In this document: one piece after another, positions 17,644-26,995 of the stretch
Position numbering within the stretch: position 1 is the stretch's first letter
Layout: each line of letters starts with the position of its first letter
Source: Roseinatronobacter sp. S2
Lineage (GTDB): Bacteria; Pseudomonadota; Alphaproteobacteria; Rhodobacterales; Rhodobacteraceae
NCBI RefSeq assembly: GCF_029581395.1
Contig: NZ_CP121113.1
Location: 124,001 to 188,000 of the forward strand
Direction of reading: 5' to 3'
Length of the DNA: 64,000 nucleotides
The notes under the pieces: model-generated
The model's database searches: none
What the model was told of the DNA's origin: nothing
Seen by the model: the letters and a program-made list of their open reading frames with translations, nothing else
Translations under genes and position numbers: made by a program

Positions 17644-18675
17644 CTAACGCGGCAGTCTGTAGCCAGTGTTCTTGTCAAACACATGAAGGTTCGCGCGATC
17701 AAACGTCAGACCGGCCGCCTCCCCGACCGATCTGCGCACTTCGCCCGGCAGGCGCACTGTCAACCCGCTTGTGCCGGGAACCTCGAAACTCAGGAATGTT
17801 TCCGACCCCATATATTCGCAATGGGTAATCACTGCTTGCATCAGGCCCGACCCCGGTTCGGCCAGATCAAGATGCTCGGGGCGAATGCCATAAACCACCT
17901 GCTTGTCGGAGCGTTCCAGTTCGGCAGGCATAACGCCGGATTCAACCAGCGCCATGGGCGGGCTGCCCACAAATTCCGCAACAAAGATGCTGGCAGGGGT
18001 TTCATACAGATCGACAGGTTTGCCGAACTGTTCGATCCGGCCATCCTTCATCAGCACAACCATGTCGGCCATGCTCATGGCTTCGGTCTGGTCATGGGTA
18101 ACATAAATGACGGTCATCCCCAGATCGCGCTGTAGTTTCTTGATGTCGCGCCGCACGGAATGGCGCAATTTCGCGTCCAGATTGGACAAGGGTTCATCCA
18201 TCAGGCACAGCGGATGGCCCGCGACAATGGCGCGCGCCAGTGCAACCCGCTGGCGCTGCCCGCCCGAAATCTGGCCGGGCTTGCGCTTTTCCAATCCGGT
18301 CAGGCCGGTCATTTCCAGCGCCTGCGCCAGTTTGCTGCGCTGCTCGGCGCGCGGCACACGGCGCACCTTCAGGCCGAACAGCACATTCTCGGCGACATCC
18401 AGATGCGGAAACAGCGCATAGGACTGGAACACCATCGACAAGCCGCGTTCTGCGGCAGGGCTTGCGGTCACATCGCGCCCGTCAATGATAATTCTGCCGC
18501 TATCAGGTACCTCCAGCCCCGCCAGCAGGCGCAGCGTGGTCGACTTGCCGCAACCCGACGGACCCAGCAACGCCACAAAAGACCCGCGCGGAATGCTCAG
18601 TGAAATGTCCTCGACCCCAAGCTGGCCGTTCCAGCGCTTTTCGACACTGTCGACATGAACGAAAGGGTCGGTCAT
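17644..18675 (-). CDS. ugpC: ABC transporter ATP-binding protein, UgpC/MalK-like
   Basis: 343 residues: Walker [10 protein letters not shown] (about 38-46), Q-loop at FQSYALFPH, signature ISGGQRQRVALARA, Walker B LCLMDEPLSNLD, switch His in VTHDQTEA, then a C-terminal TOBE/regulatory domain (about 240-343). It energises the UgpBAE-like importer. The start overlaps the DeoR stop as ATGA. Gene order deoR-ugpC-ugpB-ugpA-ugpE-phosphodiesterase on one strand suggests a single transcript from the divergent promoter near 19.5 kb. Confidence 0.85.
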   Translation of the reverse strand: MTDPFVHVDSVEKRWNGQLGVEDISLSIPRGSFVALLGPSGCGKSTTLRLLAGLEVPDSGRIIIDGRDVTASPAAERGLSMVFQSYALFPHLDVAENVLFGLKVRRVPRAEQRSKLAQALEMTGLTGLEKRKPGQISGGQRQRVALARAIVAGHPLCLMDEPLSNLDAKLRHSVRRDIKKLQRDLGMTVIYVTHDQTEAMSMADMVVLMKDGRIEQFGKPVDLYETPASIFVAEFVGSPPMALVESGVMPAELERSDKQVVYGIRPEHLDLAEPGSGLMQAVITHCEYMGSETFLSFEVPGTSGLTVRLPGEVRRSVGEAAGLTFDRANLHVFDKNTGYRLPR

Positions 18676-19454
18676 TCCATTTCTCTTTCTTCTGAAAACA
18701 CGATCCGGTCACCAAGGTCTTCGATCAATGCAGCAAAATCCGCAGCCGGTGGGCGGTCGCAGATCACATGGTCCACCTCGGTGATGGCGCAGCCGATGGA
18801 CGGGGCGTGGCGACCAAACTTGCTGCGGTCTATGACCAGAACCGATGTTTGCGCGTTCTGGCGCATGCGTTCTGATGCGCGCACTTCGGCCTGATGGAAT
18901 TCTGACAGGCCACCGTCAATATCCACACCTGCGGTGCCGAAAACCGCGTATTCGGCGCGGTAGCGGCCAAAGAAGGACACCACTTCTTCGCCGATGAAAT
19001 CGCGGTCCGGCAGGCGCAATTCCCCGCCCGGCAGGATAATCCTGTTCGAGACTTCCTCGCTCAGGGCCATTGCCGCACTCAGGTTGTTCGTGATGACGGT
19101 CAGTTCGCGGCGGCGATGCAGGGCGCGCGCCACGCTCAGCGCGGTCGACCCGATGGACAAAAACAGCGTTGCGCCATCAGGGATCATTCCGGCCGCCACT
19201 TCGGCAATGGCGCGTTTGCCCACAAGGTTGGTGCCCGCCCGCTGGTCAAAAGGCGTGTTCAGCCGGTCTTCCGCCAGTTCAATGCGCCCGTGAACGCGGC
19301 GCATGGTGCCGTCATCGCATAACGTGTCCAGATCGCGGCGGATGGTTTGCATCGACACACCCAGCATATCGGCCAGCGCGCCCACGCTGATACCCCCGCG
19401 TTCCTGCACCACCTGCTGGATAAGGTCGCACCGTCTGATCTTTTTTGACGCCAT
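18672..19454 (-). CDS. DeoR/GlpR family transcriptional regulator
   Basis: 260 residues. The N-terminal HTH is at about 10-62 (GGISVGALADMLGVSMQTIR, then RDLDTL). A C-terminal sugar-phosphate sensing domain (DeoRC, about 78-235) includes IGSTALSVARAL, TVITNNLSAAM and DRSKFGR. It is the first gene of the UgpBAEC-like operon and faces a HAD phosphatase gene. It probably represses both and is relieved by a phosphorylated polyol such as glycerol-3-phosphate. The ligand is inferred from the family and the operon. Confidence 0.87.
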   Translation of the reverse strand: MASKKIRRCDLIQQVVQERGGISVGALADMLGVSMQTIRRDLDTLCDDGTMRRVHGRIELAEDRLNTPFDQRAGTNLVGKRAIAEVAAGMIPDGATLFLSIGSTALSVARALHRRRELTVITNNLSAAMALSEEVSNRIILPGGELRLPDRDFIGEEVVSFFGRYRAEYAVFGTAGVDIDGGLSEFHQAEVRASERMRQNAQTSVLVIDRSKFGRHAPSIGCAITEVDHVICDRPPAADFAALIEDLGDRIVFSEEREME

Positions 19455-19463
19455 GATACCCCT

Positions 19464-19507
19464 GTTGCTTTGTTAGAAAATATACCAAGCAAAAACAACA
19501 AAGCAAC
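19464..19507. promoter_or_regulatory. DeoR-family operator: repeated GTTGCTTTGTT boxes
   Basis: GTTGCTTTGTT at 19464-19474 is repeated as the exact complement AACAAAGCAAC at 19497-19507. A third related copy, TTGTTGCTTTTGCTT, lies at 19606-19620. All fall in the 237-bp divergent gap between the DeoR gene and the HAD phosphatase gene. Two or three similar boxes in AT-rich DNA are typical of GlpR/DeoR-type operators. The remainder of the gap shows no gene. Confidence 0.6.
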
Positions 19508-19691
19508 AAAAATTCCTGAAATCCAGCGCCCAATCCCGCCATGATGACGATATTCAGGCCATAAATTCACGCAAATGCATCCGCATCGCCGCAGATTTTG
19601 TGTTTTTGTTGCTTTTGCTTTTCATCCTGATGCAGGATCGTTATGACGAAAACAGGTCCGACATCGCGAATGAAAAGAGCAGATCGCACGC

Positions 19692-20576
19692 ATGGATAAC
19701 GTAGCAAGTATTTTTGACCGTTATGAGACAGTCCGCCACCGCATGCCCAAAGCCCGCTTTGGCGCGACAACCAAGGCGGTCGACTCGCTTCTTGATATTG
19801 CACCGGATGCAGACGCGTTCGTTTTCGACGCCTACGGCGTGCTGAATATCGGGGAAACGCCCATCGCAGGGGCCGCGCAGCGCATCGAACAGTTGCGCGC
19901 GGCTGGCAAGGCCATCCGCATCCTGTCCAATGCAGCAAGCTACACCCATGACGCCGCGACAGAAAAATTCTGCAGACTGGGCATTCCCGTTACACCGGAT
20001 GAAATTGTCACCAGCCGCGATGCCGCCATATCAGGGCTGGGATCAGGGCTTTGGGGGTGCATAACCGCCCCGGCAGACGACCTTAGCGATATTGACGCCA
20101 CGATATGCCGGCTGGGCGACAGCGTGCGCGATTTCGACCGCGTGGACAGCTTTCTTTTTTTGTCGACTGCGGCATGGACAGACGCCCGTCAAGACATCCT
20201 TGCGCGCAGCCTGCGCACCAGACCGCGCCCGTTGATCGTGGCAAATGCAGACCTTGTCGCCCCGCGCGAAGGCGGCTTTTCACTGGAACCGGGCTATTAT
20301 GCGCATCTGTTGGCCGATGCCAACCTTGGCCAGCTGACCTATTTCGGCAAACCCTACCCGCAGGTTCACCAGATGATCGAAGCCACATTGCCAGACACCC
20401 CGCCCCACCGGATTATCATGTGCGGCGACACCCTTCATACCGATATTCTTGGCGCCGCAGCGCGCGGCTGGCGCACGGTATTGGTTACCCGCGACGGGCT
20501 TTTTGCAGGCACGGATACGGACAGTTTTTGTCAACGCAGCGCAATACACCCCGATTGGCGCACCGAACGGATCTGA
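19692..20576 (+). CDS. HAD-superfamily IIA hydrolase (TIGR01459-like)
   Basis: 294 residues, NagD-like. Motif I is FVFDAYGVLN with nucleophile Asp46. The usual second Asp is Tyr48, as expected for this subfamily, where an aromatic residue replaces it. Motif II is ILSNAA, motif III Lys is in YFGKPYP, and motif IV is CGDTLHTDILGAAARGW. The cap domain lies between. It would dephosphorylate a small phosphorylated metabolite. Its position opposite the DeoR-controlled UgpBAEC-like operon suggests a polyol phosphate such as glycerol phosphate. The substrate is not established. Confidence 0.8.
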   Translation: MDNVASIFDRYETVRHRMPKARFGATTKAVDSLLDIAPDADAFVFDAYGVLNIGETPIAGAAQRIEQLRAAGKAIRILSNAASYTHDAATEKFCRLGIPVTPDEIVTSRDAAISGLGSGLWGCITAPADDLSDIDATICRLGDSVRDFDRVDSFLFLSTAAWTDARQDILARSLRTRPRPLIVANADLVAPREGGFSLEPGYYAHLLADANLGQLTYFGKPYPQVHQMIEATLPDTPPHRIIMCGDTLHTDILGAAARGWRTVLVTRDGLFAGTDTDSFCQRSAIHPDWRTERI

Positions 20577-20612
20577 TGGTTGGCCCAAATCCATGGCCCA
20601 TGGCTTCAGGCA

Positions 20613-21656
20613 TCAATTCTGTGGCGGGCCACAGGGCAGAACGGCATCAAATATGGTGCCTTCACCCTGCGCCGAGCGGATGACAAGCCGCCCGCGATGT
20701 CGGCTAAGGATATGTTTGACAATCGCCAGTCCCAGCCCCGTGCCACCACTGTCACGCGACCGCGCCTTGTCCACGCGGTAGAACCTTTCGGTCAGGCGCG
20801 GAATATGGACAGGATCGATACCTTCGCCAAAATCGCGCACACTGACGCGCAATACGGCCCCTTCGAAACCGGGCATTGCCGGCATCTGTTGCGCCGCCAC
20901 TTCTATACGACCGCCGCTGAAGCCGTATTTCAGGGCATTCTCGATCAGGTTGTGGAACACCTGAACCAGTTGGTCATAATCGCCCGGAACATCGGCTATA
21001 TCATCAGGAACCTGATAGGAAATGCTAAGTTGCGCAGCCTCTATCTGGGGGCGCAGGGCGGCAAGCGTGGCTTTCAGCACCATATCGATGGACACCGGCG
21101 TGCGCGGGCGTATCTTCTCGGCGGATTCGACACGGCTTAGGGACAGAAGGTCCGAAACAAGGCCGGTCATGCGTTCGGCCTGATCGGCCATGATGCCCAG
21201 AAATTCCGCGCGCGCGCCCGGATCGTCACCTGCCGGTCCCTGCAATGTTTCAATAAACCCCGACAGCACCGTTAGGGGAGAGCGCAGTTCATGGCTGACA
21301 TTGGCGACGAAATCACGGCGCTGCGCTTCCGCCGCTTCAATATCGGACACGTCCCCCAGCGACAGCACAACCGTGCCATCCCCGACATGGCGCGCGATCA
21401 CATGCCAGACCGTTTCGCGACTGCCCGAGGAGGAGACAAAACTTGCGCTCCCCTCAGGCACCCCGCCCAGCACACGGTCCAGCATTCCCGCAACTTCCGG
21501 CTGGCGCAAATGCGCACGGATCTGCGCACCTGCAATGCGCGCGCCGAACAATTCGGTGGCGGGCGGGTTTGCCTTCACAACACCCCCCGCCATATCCACC
21601 AGCAAAACCGGGTGCGGCAGGGCCGCGATCAGCGCAGTTGTCGCCGCGTCATACAT
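20613..21656 (-). CDS. phoR: PhoR-like sensor histidine kinase, no transmembrane segment
   Basis: 347 residues: a PAS-like domain at about 5-105, HisKA with the phosphorylation site His122 (VSHELRSPLTV), and HATPase with N-box NLIENALKYG, DFGEGI and GTGLGLAIVKH. The protein opens directly with the PAS region and has no hydrophobic helix, unlike E. coli PhoR, so it must be soluble or held by partners. It is last in the pst operon, 7 bp after pstB, supporting assignment as kinase of the phosphate-starvation system and partner of the PhoB encoded at 33 kb. Confidence 0.82.
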   Translation of the reverse strand: MYDAATTALIAALPHPVLLVDMAGGVVKANPPATELFGARIAGAQIRAHLRQPEVAGMLDRVLGGVPEGSASFVSSSGSRETVWHVIARHVGDGTVVLSLGDVSDIEAAEAQRRDFVANVSHELRSPLTVLSGFIETLQGPAGDDPGARAEFLGIMADQAERMTGLVSDLLSLSRVESAEKIRPRTPVSIDMVLKATLAALRPQIEAAQLSISYQVPDDIADVPGDYDQLVQVFHNLIENALKYGFSGGRIEVAAQQMPAMPGFEGAVLRVSVRDFGEGIDPVHIPRLTERFYRVDKARSRDSGGTGLGLAIVKHILSRHRGRLVIRSAQGEGTIFDAVLPCGPPQN

Positions 21657-21663
21657 GACACTG

Positions 21664-22473
21664 TTATCCGAACCGGCCGGTTACATAGTCATTCGTGCGC
21701 GATTTCTGCGGGTTGGTGAAGATTGTGTCAGTGTCACCATATTCAATCAGGCGCCCCAGATACATAAACGCCGTGTTGTCGGAAACCCGCGCGGCCTGTG
21801 CCATCGAATGCGTGACCATCACAATGGAATAGGTGCCCTTCAACTCTTCAATCAGTTCCTCGATGCGGGCGGTGGCGATGGGGTCAAGGGCGGAACAAGG
21901 TTCATCCATCAACAACACTTCGGGGTCCGATGCGACCGCGCGCGCGATGCACAGGCGCTGTTGCTGCCCGCCCGACAGGCCAAGGGCGCTTTCTTGCAAG
22001 CGGTCCTTGACCTCTTTCCACAGGGCGGACTGTTGCAGCGCGCGTTCCACGGTTTCATCAAGAATGGACCGTTTGGTGATACCATCCACCCGCAGCGGAT
22101 AGGTGATGTTGTCATAGATCGACATGGCAAAGGGGTTGGGTTTCTGGAACACCATGCCCATGCGTTTGCGCAGCGCAATCACATCAACACCTTTGGCGTA
22201 AATGTCAAAACCGTCCACGGTGATTTTACCTTGAATGCGCAACCCGTCGACAAGGTCGTTCATCCGGTTCAGACAGCGCAACAGCGTGGATTTGCCGCAA
22301 CCCGATGGCCCGATCAGCGCGGTGACCTGCCCTTTCTGGATTTCCAGATTGCAATCGAACAGGGCCTGCGCTTCGCCATACCACAGGTTGAAATCAGTGA
22401 TATCCAGCGCGGGGCCGTCAGTGGACTTCTTGACGTGGTAGGATGTGGGTTCGAATTCTATGATGTCATTCAT
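21664..22473 (-). CDS. pstB: Phosphate ABC transporter ATP-binding protein PstB
   Basis: 269 residues: Walker [10 protein letters not shown], the PstB-specific [24 protein letters not shown], signature [14 protein letters not shown], Walker [13 protein letters not shown], and switch His in VTHSMAQAA. It is the canonical length for PstB. It lies between pstA and phoR, 10 bp after pstA. It drives high-affinity phosphate uptake and takes part in repression signalling with PhoU and PhoR. Confidence 0.96.
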   Translation of the reverse strand: MNDIIEFEPTSYHVKKSTDGPALDITDFNLWYGEAQALFDCNLEIQKGQVTALIGPSGCGKSTLLRCLNRMNDLVDGLRIQGKITVDGFDIYAKGVDVIALRKRMGMVFQKPNPFAMSIYDNITYPLRVDGITKRSILDETVERALQQSALWKEVKDRLQESALGLSGGQQQRLCIARAVASDPEVLLMDEPCSALDPIATARIEELIEELKGTYSIVMVTHSMAQAARVSDNTAFMYLGRLIEYGDTDTIFTNPQKSRTNDYVTGRFG

Positions 22474-22483
22474 GTCTTGAGCC

Positions 22484-24274
22484 TCAGAACTGGCCGGTTG
22501 CGTATTTGCGCTTCAGGCGATTGCGTATGATGATGGCAGTTGCGTTCATGGCGACAATCAAGGCCAGCAGCAGCAGCGTGGTTACAAAAACCATCGGCTT
22601 GCCCGCTTCGGAATTGCGCGACTGGAACCCCACGTCAAAAATATGGAACCCCAGATGCATGAAGCTGCGATCAAGGTGAATGAAGGGATAGAAGCCGTCG
22701 ATGGGCAGCGCGGGGGCCAGTTTCACAACCCCCACCAGCATCAGGGGTGCCACCTCGCCCGCGCCGCGCGCCATTGCCAGGATCATGCCGGTCATGATGC
22801 CCGGCAGCGCCTTGGGCAGCACCACATAACGGATGGTCTGCCATTTCGACGCACCGCACGCCAATGACCCTTCGCGCATGGACCGTGGCACCGCTGCCAG
22901 CGCTTCTTCGGTGGCGACAATCACCACCGGCACTGTCAACAGCGCCAGTGTCAGCGATGCCCACAAGATGCCGCCCTTGCCAAAGGTCGGGTTGGGCAGG
23001 TTTTCAGGGTAGAACAACTGGTCAATCGTGCCGCCCATTGTGTAGGCAAAGAACCCCAGACCAAACACGCCGTAAACAATACTGGGCACACCGGCCAGAT
23101 TGTTGACAGATATACGAACAATCGACGTCACCCGCCCCTGTTTGGCATATTCGCGCAAATACAGCGCCGTAATCACACCAAAGGGGGCCACGAAGACCAC
23201 CATCAGCAATGTCATCGCCACCGTGCCGAAGATTGCGGGCAGAACGCCGCCTTGGGTATTCGCCTCGCGTGGTTCGGCAGACACGAATTCCCACCAGCGC
23301 GATACATAAATGCCAATCTTGTCGGCAATCCCGATGGTGTTGGCAGGGTAATAGCGGACAATCTGGCTGATCTCAGGGGTGATCTGACGACCGCCCACCT
23401 CTTCCAGCGTGACAGTGTAGCGCCGGTCATTTGCGCGGATTTCGTTCACGCGGGCCTGAAGCACCTCATACTCGGCTTGCAGGGTCTGGATGCGGGCCTG
23501 CGATTCGGCCAAGACGCCGTCGCGCGCCTGTGACGCCATCACATCGACGTCTGCGGCCTCGCCGCGCTGCAATTCGCCCTCGCGCAACAAGGCGCGACGC
23601 TGGGCCAGACGCTCTCGTTCGATGTGGTGGTTGATTGCGCCGATCTCGCTGCGTTCAAGCTGGCGGATTTCGCGGAACCGTTCGCGGGCGGCACGCTGTT
23701 CGCGCTTCAGCACATCCGCGTCATAGGCCATTTCCTGCCCGTCAATGGTCATGCCGGCGATGCGGCCTACAAACACACCCCATGTCTGGCGCTCGAAATA
23801 GTAAAAATCGTCGGGCTGGGTGACATTGGCGGTTTCAAAATCCGCAACCCACTGGAAATCATCGCCATACAGGTCGAAATTCGCGGTCTGATACAGGGTG
23901 CGGTAGGCGAAACCTTCATTTTCCTCGACCACGGCGCGCTGTTCTTCGGTCAGGCGCGGCAGGTCGGGGCGAAAGATGGTGCCGCGACGTTCCACACCTG
24001 CAATCACCGTGCCGTCGGTCAACGCCACCCGGTCGATGGGTTTGGGCCAGAAGGTCGTTGCCCCGTTATACAAGACAACCATCAAAAAGCCCGCGATCAG
24101 GATGATCCCCAGCGCCAGGGCACCGCCAAACCCCCACAGCGCGGGTTCCCCCAGCGCCGACAGGTCCGCAGAATAGCGCCTGCGGTTGCGTGGCTTCACC
24201 GCGTCGCGCGCGGCAACAGCGGCAATGCCAGCGGCCCCGGATGCAGGCGGTTGTTGTTCGTTCAAGCTGGTCAT
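22484..24274 (-). CDS. pstA: Phosphate ABC transporter permease PstA, extended form with DUF3333-like N-terminus
   Basis: 596 residues, about twice E. coli PstA. The N-terminal helix (about 45-72) is followed by a large periplasmic region. That region contains an Arg/Glu-rich coiled coil (about 175-285, many QLERSE and [11 protein letters not shown] type heptads). The C-terminal permease domain is at about 345-596 with six helices and the EAA loop [20 protein letters not shown]. The ATG at 24274 is preferred over a TTG at 24286. The long insert matches the DUF3333-type PstA of alphaproteobacteria; its role is unknown. Confidence 0.9.
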   Translation of the reverse strand: MTSLNEQQPPASGAAGIAAVAARDAVKPRNRRRYSADLSALGEPALWGFGGALALGIILIAGFLMVVLYNGATTFWPKPIDRVALTDGTVIAGVERRGTIFRPDLPRLTEEQRAVVEENEGFAYRTLYQTANFDLYGDDFQWVADFETANVTQPDDFYYFERQTWGVFVGRIAGMTIDGQEMAYDADVLKREQRAARERFREIRQLERSEIGAINHHIERERLAQRRALLREGELQRGEAADVDVMASQARDGVLAESQARIQTLQAEYEVLQARVNEIRANDRRYTVTLEEVGGRQITPEISQIVRYYPANTIGIADKIGIYVSRWWEFVSAEPREANTQGGVLPAIFGTVAMTLLMVVFVAPFGVITALYLREYAKQGRVTSIVRISVNNLAGVPSIVYGVFGLGFFAYTMGGTIDQLFYPENLPNPTFGKGGILWASLTLALLTVPVVIVATEEALAAVPRSMREGSLACGASKWQTIRYVVLPKALPGIMTGMILAMARGAGEVAPLMLVGVVKLAPALPIDGFYPFIHLDRSFMHLGFHIFDVGFQSRNSEAGKPMVFVTTLLLLALIVAMNATAIIIRNRLKRKYATGQF

Positions 24275-24295
24275 GTCTGTCCCCAAGCCCCGGAA

Positions 24296-26920
24296 TTACA
24301 GATTGAAGGCGCGCTTGCGGAAGCGCTGGCGGATCAACTCCGCGCCTGTATTGATAACGAAAGTCATGATGAACAGCGTCAGCGCAGCAAGGAACAGCAC
24401 ACGGTAATTCGTGCCATCCTTCACGGCCTCTGGCAGTTCAATCGCGATATTGGCCGACAGGGTGCGCAACCCCGAAAATATGTTCCATTCCATGATCGGC
24501 GTATTGCCTGCGGCCATGACCACAATCATGGTTTCGCCAACAGCGCGGCCCATGCCCATCATCACCGCCGAAAACACACCCGATGCCGCCGTCGGCAAAA
24601 TGACCCAGCGCGCGGTTTGCCAAGGGGTTGCCCCGCAGGCCAGTGACGCCGCGCGCAAATGGCCGGGAACGGAATTCAGCGCATCTTCGGCCAGTGTGTA
24701 GATGTTCGGGATCACCGCAAACGCCATGATGAAGCCCACAACAAGCGCATTGCGTTGCTGATAGCTGTCAATGAAGCTGCCGCGCGGGTCATAGCCGATC
24801 AGGGTCAGCGCATAGGCCACAAGAAACGACAGAAGCATAGCCACCAGCAAAAGCACGATCCAGCGCCCCGCATCCACCATACCCGCGCGCGACCGGCCCA
24901 ACCCTGAAATCAGGTCGCGGTAATGGTGCCCGAATTGCTTGCGAAAGGCCCACGCGGTTACAAAATAGCTGACCGGCAGCAGGATCAGAAACATGAACGG
25001 CGTGCCGGTGCCGATGCGCCCTGTCGTCCATTGCTTGAAATCACCGTAAAACAGCACCCGCTCCAGCGAAGTGCCAAGCTGGGCTGCGACCCATGCGGTA
25101 ATCAGGATCGACAGCCCCATCAGCGTGAATTTCGGAAAGCCGTCGTATTTAAGGGCAATCTGCGCAGGCAATGCCTGCCATGCGAAGGCCCCAATCATCA
25201 GCCCCATGGGCAACGCGAAGAAACCCAGCAACACCGCGCCAATCCATTCTTCGACCAAGGGCGCCAGCACCAGCGCCGCGATGAACCCCAGAACCACGGT
25301 CGGCAGGGATTCCATCATCTCCATCATCGGCTTCACGGTGCCGCGCACGCGTTTGTCCACAAATTCCGATGTGTAGATCGCGGCCATCAGTGCAATCGGC
25401 ACGGCAAAGATCATGGCGTAAAACGCCGCCTTGAACGTGCCGAAAACCAGCGGCACCAGTGAATATTTGGGTTCTGCCAAATCGGTGCCAGCGGTGGATT
25501 GCCAGACATAGGTCGGCTCCATATAGCCTTCATACCAGATTTTGCTGAACAGCACGCCAAGCGTAACTTCCGGGTGGCGCTGGGTATATTGCCAGGCCTC
25601 GACCTCGCCGCCCTGCGACACCAGCATAACCCCGTTGGAACGCGGGAATATCATCCCGCTGGAGTCTGTACTGACATCGCCCGAACGCGCCAGTTCAAAC
25701 AGCACCTGATCCGAAGTTGAATGATACACCCAGACATTGCCTTCGGCATCGATGGCCACAAATTCTTTCTGGCGCTGCGCCTCGGACAGATCGACAATGG
25801 ACGCTGGCATGGGCGCATGTGTGCGTGCGCGCATCAACTCGCGCCCGTCCGTAGTATCCGTCGTGCCGGTTTGCAGGCGGAAAAACGCGTTCAAGCCCCC
25901 ATCTTCGGTGCCCACAACCAGCGTTTCCTCGCCCGACAGGAACGTCATGGCCGTCACGGCAACCCCGTCATCGGCAACACGCCGCACTTCAGCCAGCGAA
26001 GGGTTGTCCATATCGCGCAAATCGTAGCGGTAGACGACCCCATCATCGCTTGCAACAATGGCGCGGTCGCCCGTGCCCGACAGCAAAATGCCCGTAACCA
26101 TTGCATCAGCCGCAAGGCCAACAAGCGGCGGCAGATCGGTCGTGGTGGTCGACACGGTTTCCGCACCGGTCATCATGTTGATCTGCACGCGGGACTGGCT
26201 GACCCGCACCTGATTGTCCGCATCAACAGTGGCAAACGCGATGGTCGGCCGCTCGCGCGTGCCGCCAATGCGGTAATCAATCGCGATGATGGGCAGTTCA
26301 GAGATCTGCTGCCCGTCACCCAGCTCGATTTCCCCGAACAGCGTTCGGAAATCACCAGTGCCGACTTCGGTGTAGACGCGCCCGTCAAGCATACGGTCCC
26401 GCCCGTCAAGATCGATCAGCCCGCCGGGCAGGGCACGCTGCGCCGTCGTCGTCGTTTGAACCCCAAGCGTGGCAAAACGCACAACCCCGTCATCAAAACC
26501 AAAAGCCACACGGTCACGCTGCAATGTGCCGGCAACCGCTGTCACTTCGGCGCCACGAAAATCAAACTGGTCGCGCGCAACTTCGGTGCCTGACGGGATA
26601 TGATAGGTAATCACCCGCCCTTCGGCGGCAACCGCAATCCCAAGTGTCTGGAATTCATCACCATTGATCCAGATAACATCTTGCTGGGTGTCAAGCTGGT
26701 AGCGGGTGTTGCCTTGCAATTCGCCACCGGCCATCAACGGCATGACCACACGAAACAGGAACACCATGATCCCCATAACGGCAACAATCACCATCAGTCC
26801 ACCGACTGTGATGACCCCTTGTGCGATATTCTCGCCCAGTTTGACACTGGTGCGGGTGGTCATCCGCCGCTGCCGTGCGGCGATGCCGCGTTCGCTGGTG
26901 GTGGGGGCGCTGTCACTCAT
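24296..26920 (-). CDS. pstC: Phosphate ABC transporter permease PstC, very long form
   Basis: 874 residues against about 320 in E. coli. A first helix (about 34-58) precedes a periplasmic region of about 420 residues. That region is rich in beta strands and short repeated blocks such as ERAIVASDDGVVYRYDL and EETLVVGTEDGGLNAFF, which look like a WD40/PQQ-type propeller. The canonical permease follows (about 490-874) with EAA loop EDALNSVPGHLRAASLACGA and the GRAVGETMIVVMAAG segment. It is third in the pst operon order from pstS. The propeller is a candidate sensing or docking domain, which is an inference. Confidence 0.9.
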   Translation of the reverse strand: MSDSAPTTSERGIAARQRRMTTRTSVKLGENIAQGVITVGGLMVIVAVMGIMVFLFRVVMPLMAGGELQGNTRYQLDTQQDVIWINGDEFQTLGIAVAAEGRVITYHIPSGTEVARDQFDFRGAEVTAVAGTLQRDRVAFGFDDGVVRFATLGVQTTTTAQRALPGGLIDLDGRDRMLDGRVYTEVGTGDFRTLFGEIELGDGQQISELPIIAIDYRIGGTRERPTIAFATVDADNQVRVSQSRVQINMMTGAETVSTTTTDLPPLVGLAADAMVTGILLSGTGDRAIVASDDGVVYRYDLRDMDNPSLAEVRRVADDGVAVTAMTFLSGEETLVVGTEDGGLNAFFRLQTGTTDTTDGRELMRARTHAPMPASIVDLSEAQRQKEFVAIDAEGNVWVYHSTSDQVLFELARSGDVSTDSSGMIFPRSNGVMLVSQGGEVEAWQYTQRHPEVTLGVLFSKIWYEGYMEPTYVWQSTAGTDLAEPKYSLVPLVFGTFKAAFYAMIFAVPIALMAAIYTSEFVDKRVRGTVKPMMEMMESLPTVVLGFIAALVLAPLVEEWIGAVLLGFFALPMGLMIGAFAWQALPAQIALKYDGFPKFTLMGLSILITAWVAAQLGTSLERVLFYGDFKQWTTGRIGTGTPFMFLILLPVSYFVTAWAFRKQFGHHYRDLISGLGRSRAGMVDAGRWIVLLLVAMLLSFLVAYALTLIGYDPRGSFIDSYQQRNALVVGFIMAFAVIPNIYTLAEDALNSVPGHLRAASLACGATPWQTARWVILPTAASGVFSAVMMGMGRAVGETMIVVMAAGNTPIMEWNIFSGLRTLSANIAIELPEAVKDGTNYRVLFLAALTLFIMTFVINTGAELIRQRFRKRAFNL

Positions 26921-26940
26921 GTTGCGTGTCCATCACGTTG

Positions 26941-26980
26941 AAAACAAAAAAGGGGTGACGCGACCTGCGCCGCGCCACCC
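26941..26980 (-). terminator. Terminator/attenuator between pstS and pstC
   Basis: On the minus strand GGGTGGCGCG pairs with CGCGTCACCC (one mismatch, 8-base loop) and is followed by CTTTTTTGTTTT. This is a textbook intrinsic terminator 16 bp after the pstS stop. It should let most transcripts end after pstS, giving excess binding protein over the membrane subunits. Confidence 0.8.
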
Positions 26981-26995
26981 TATCGGGTTCAGGCC

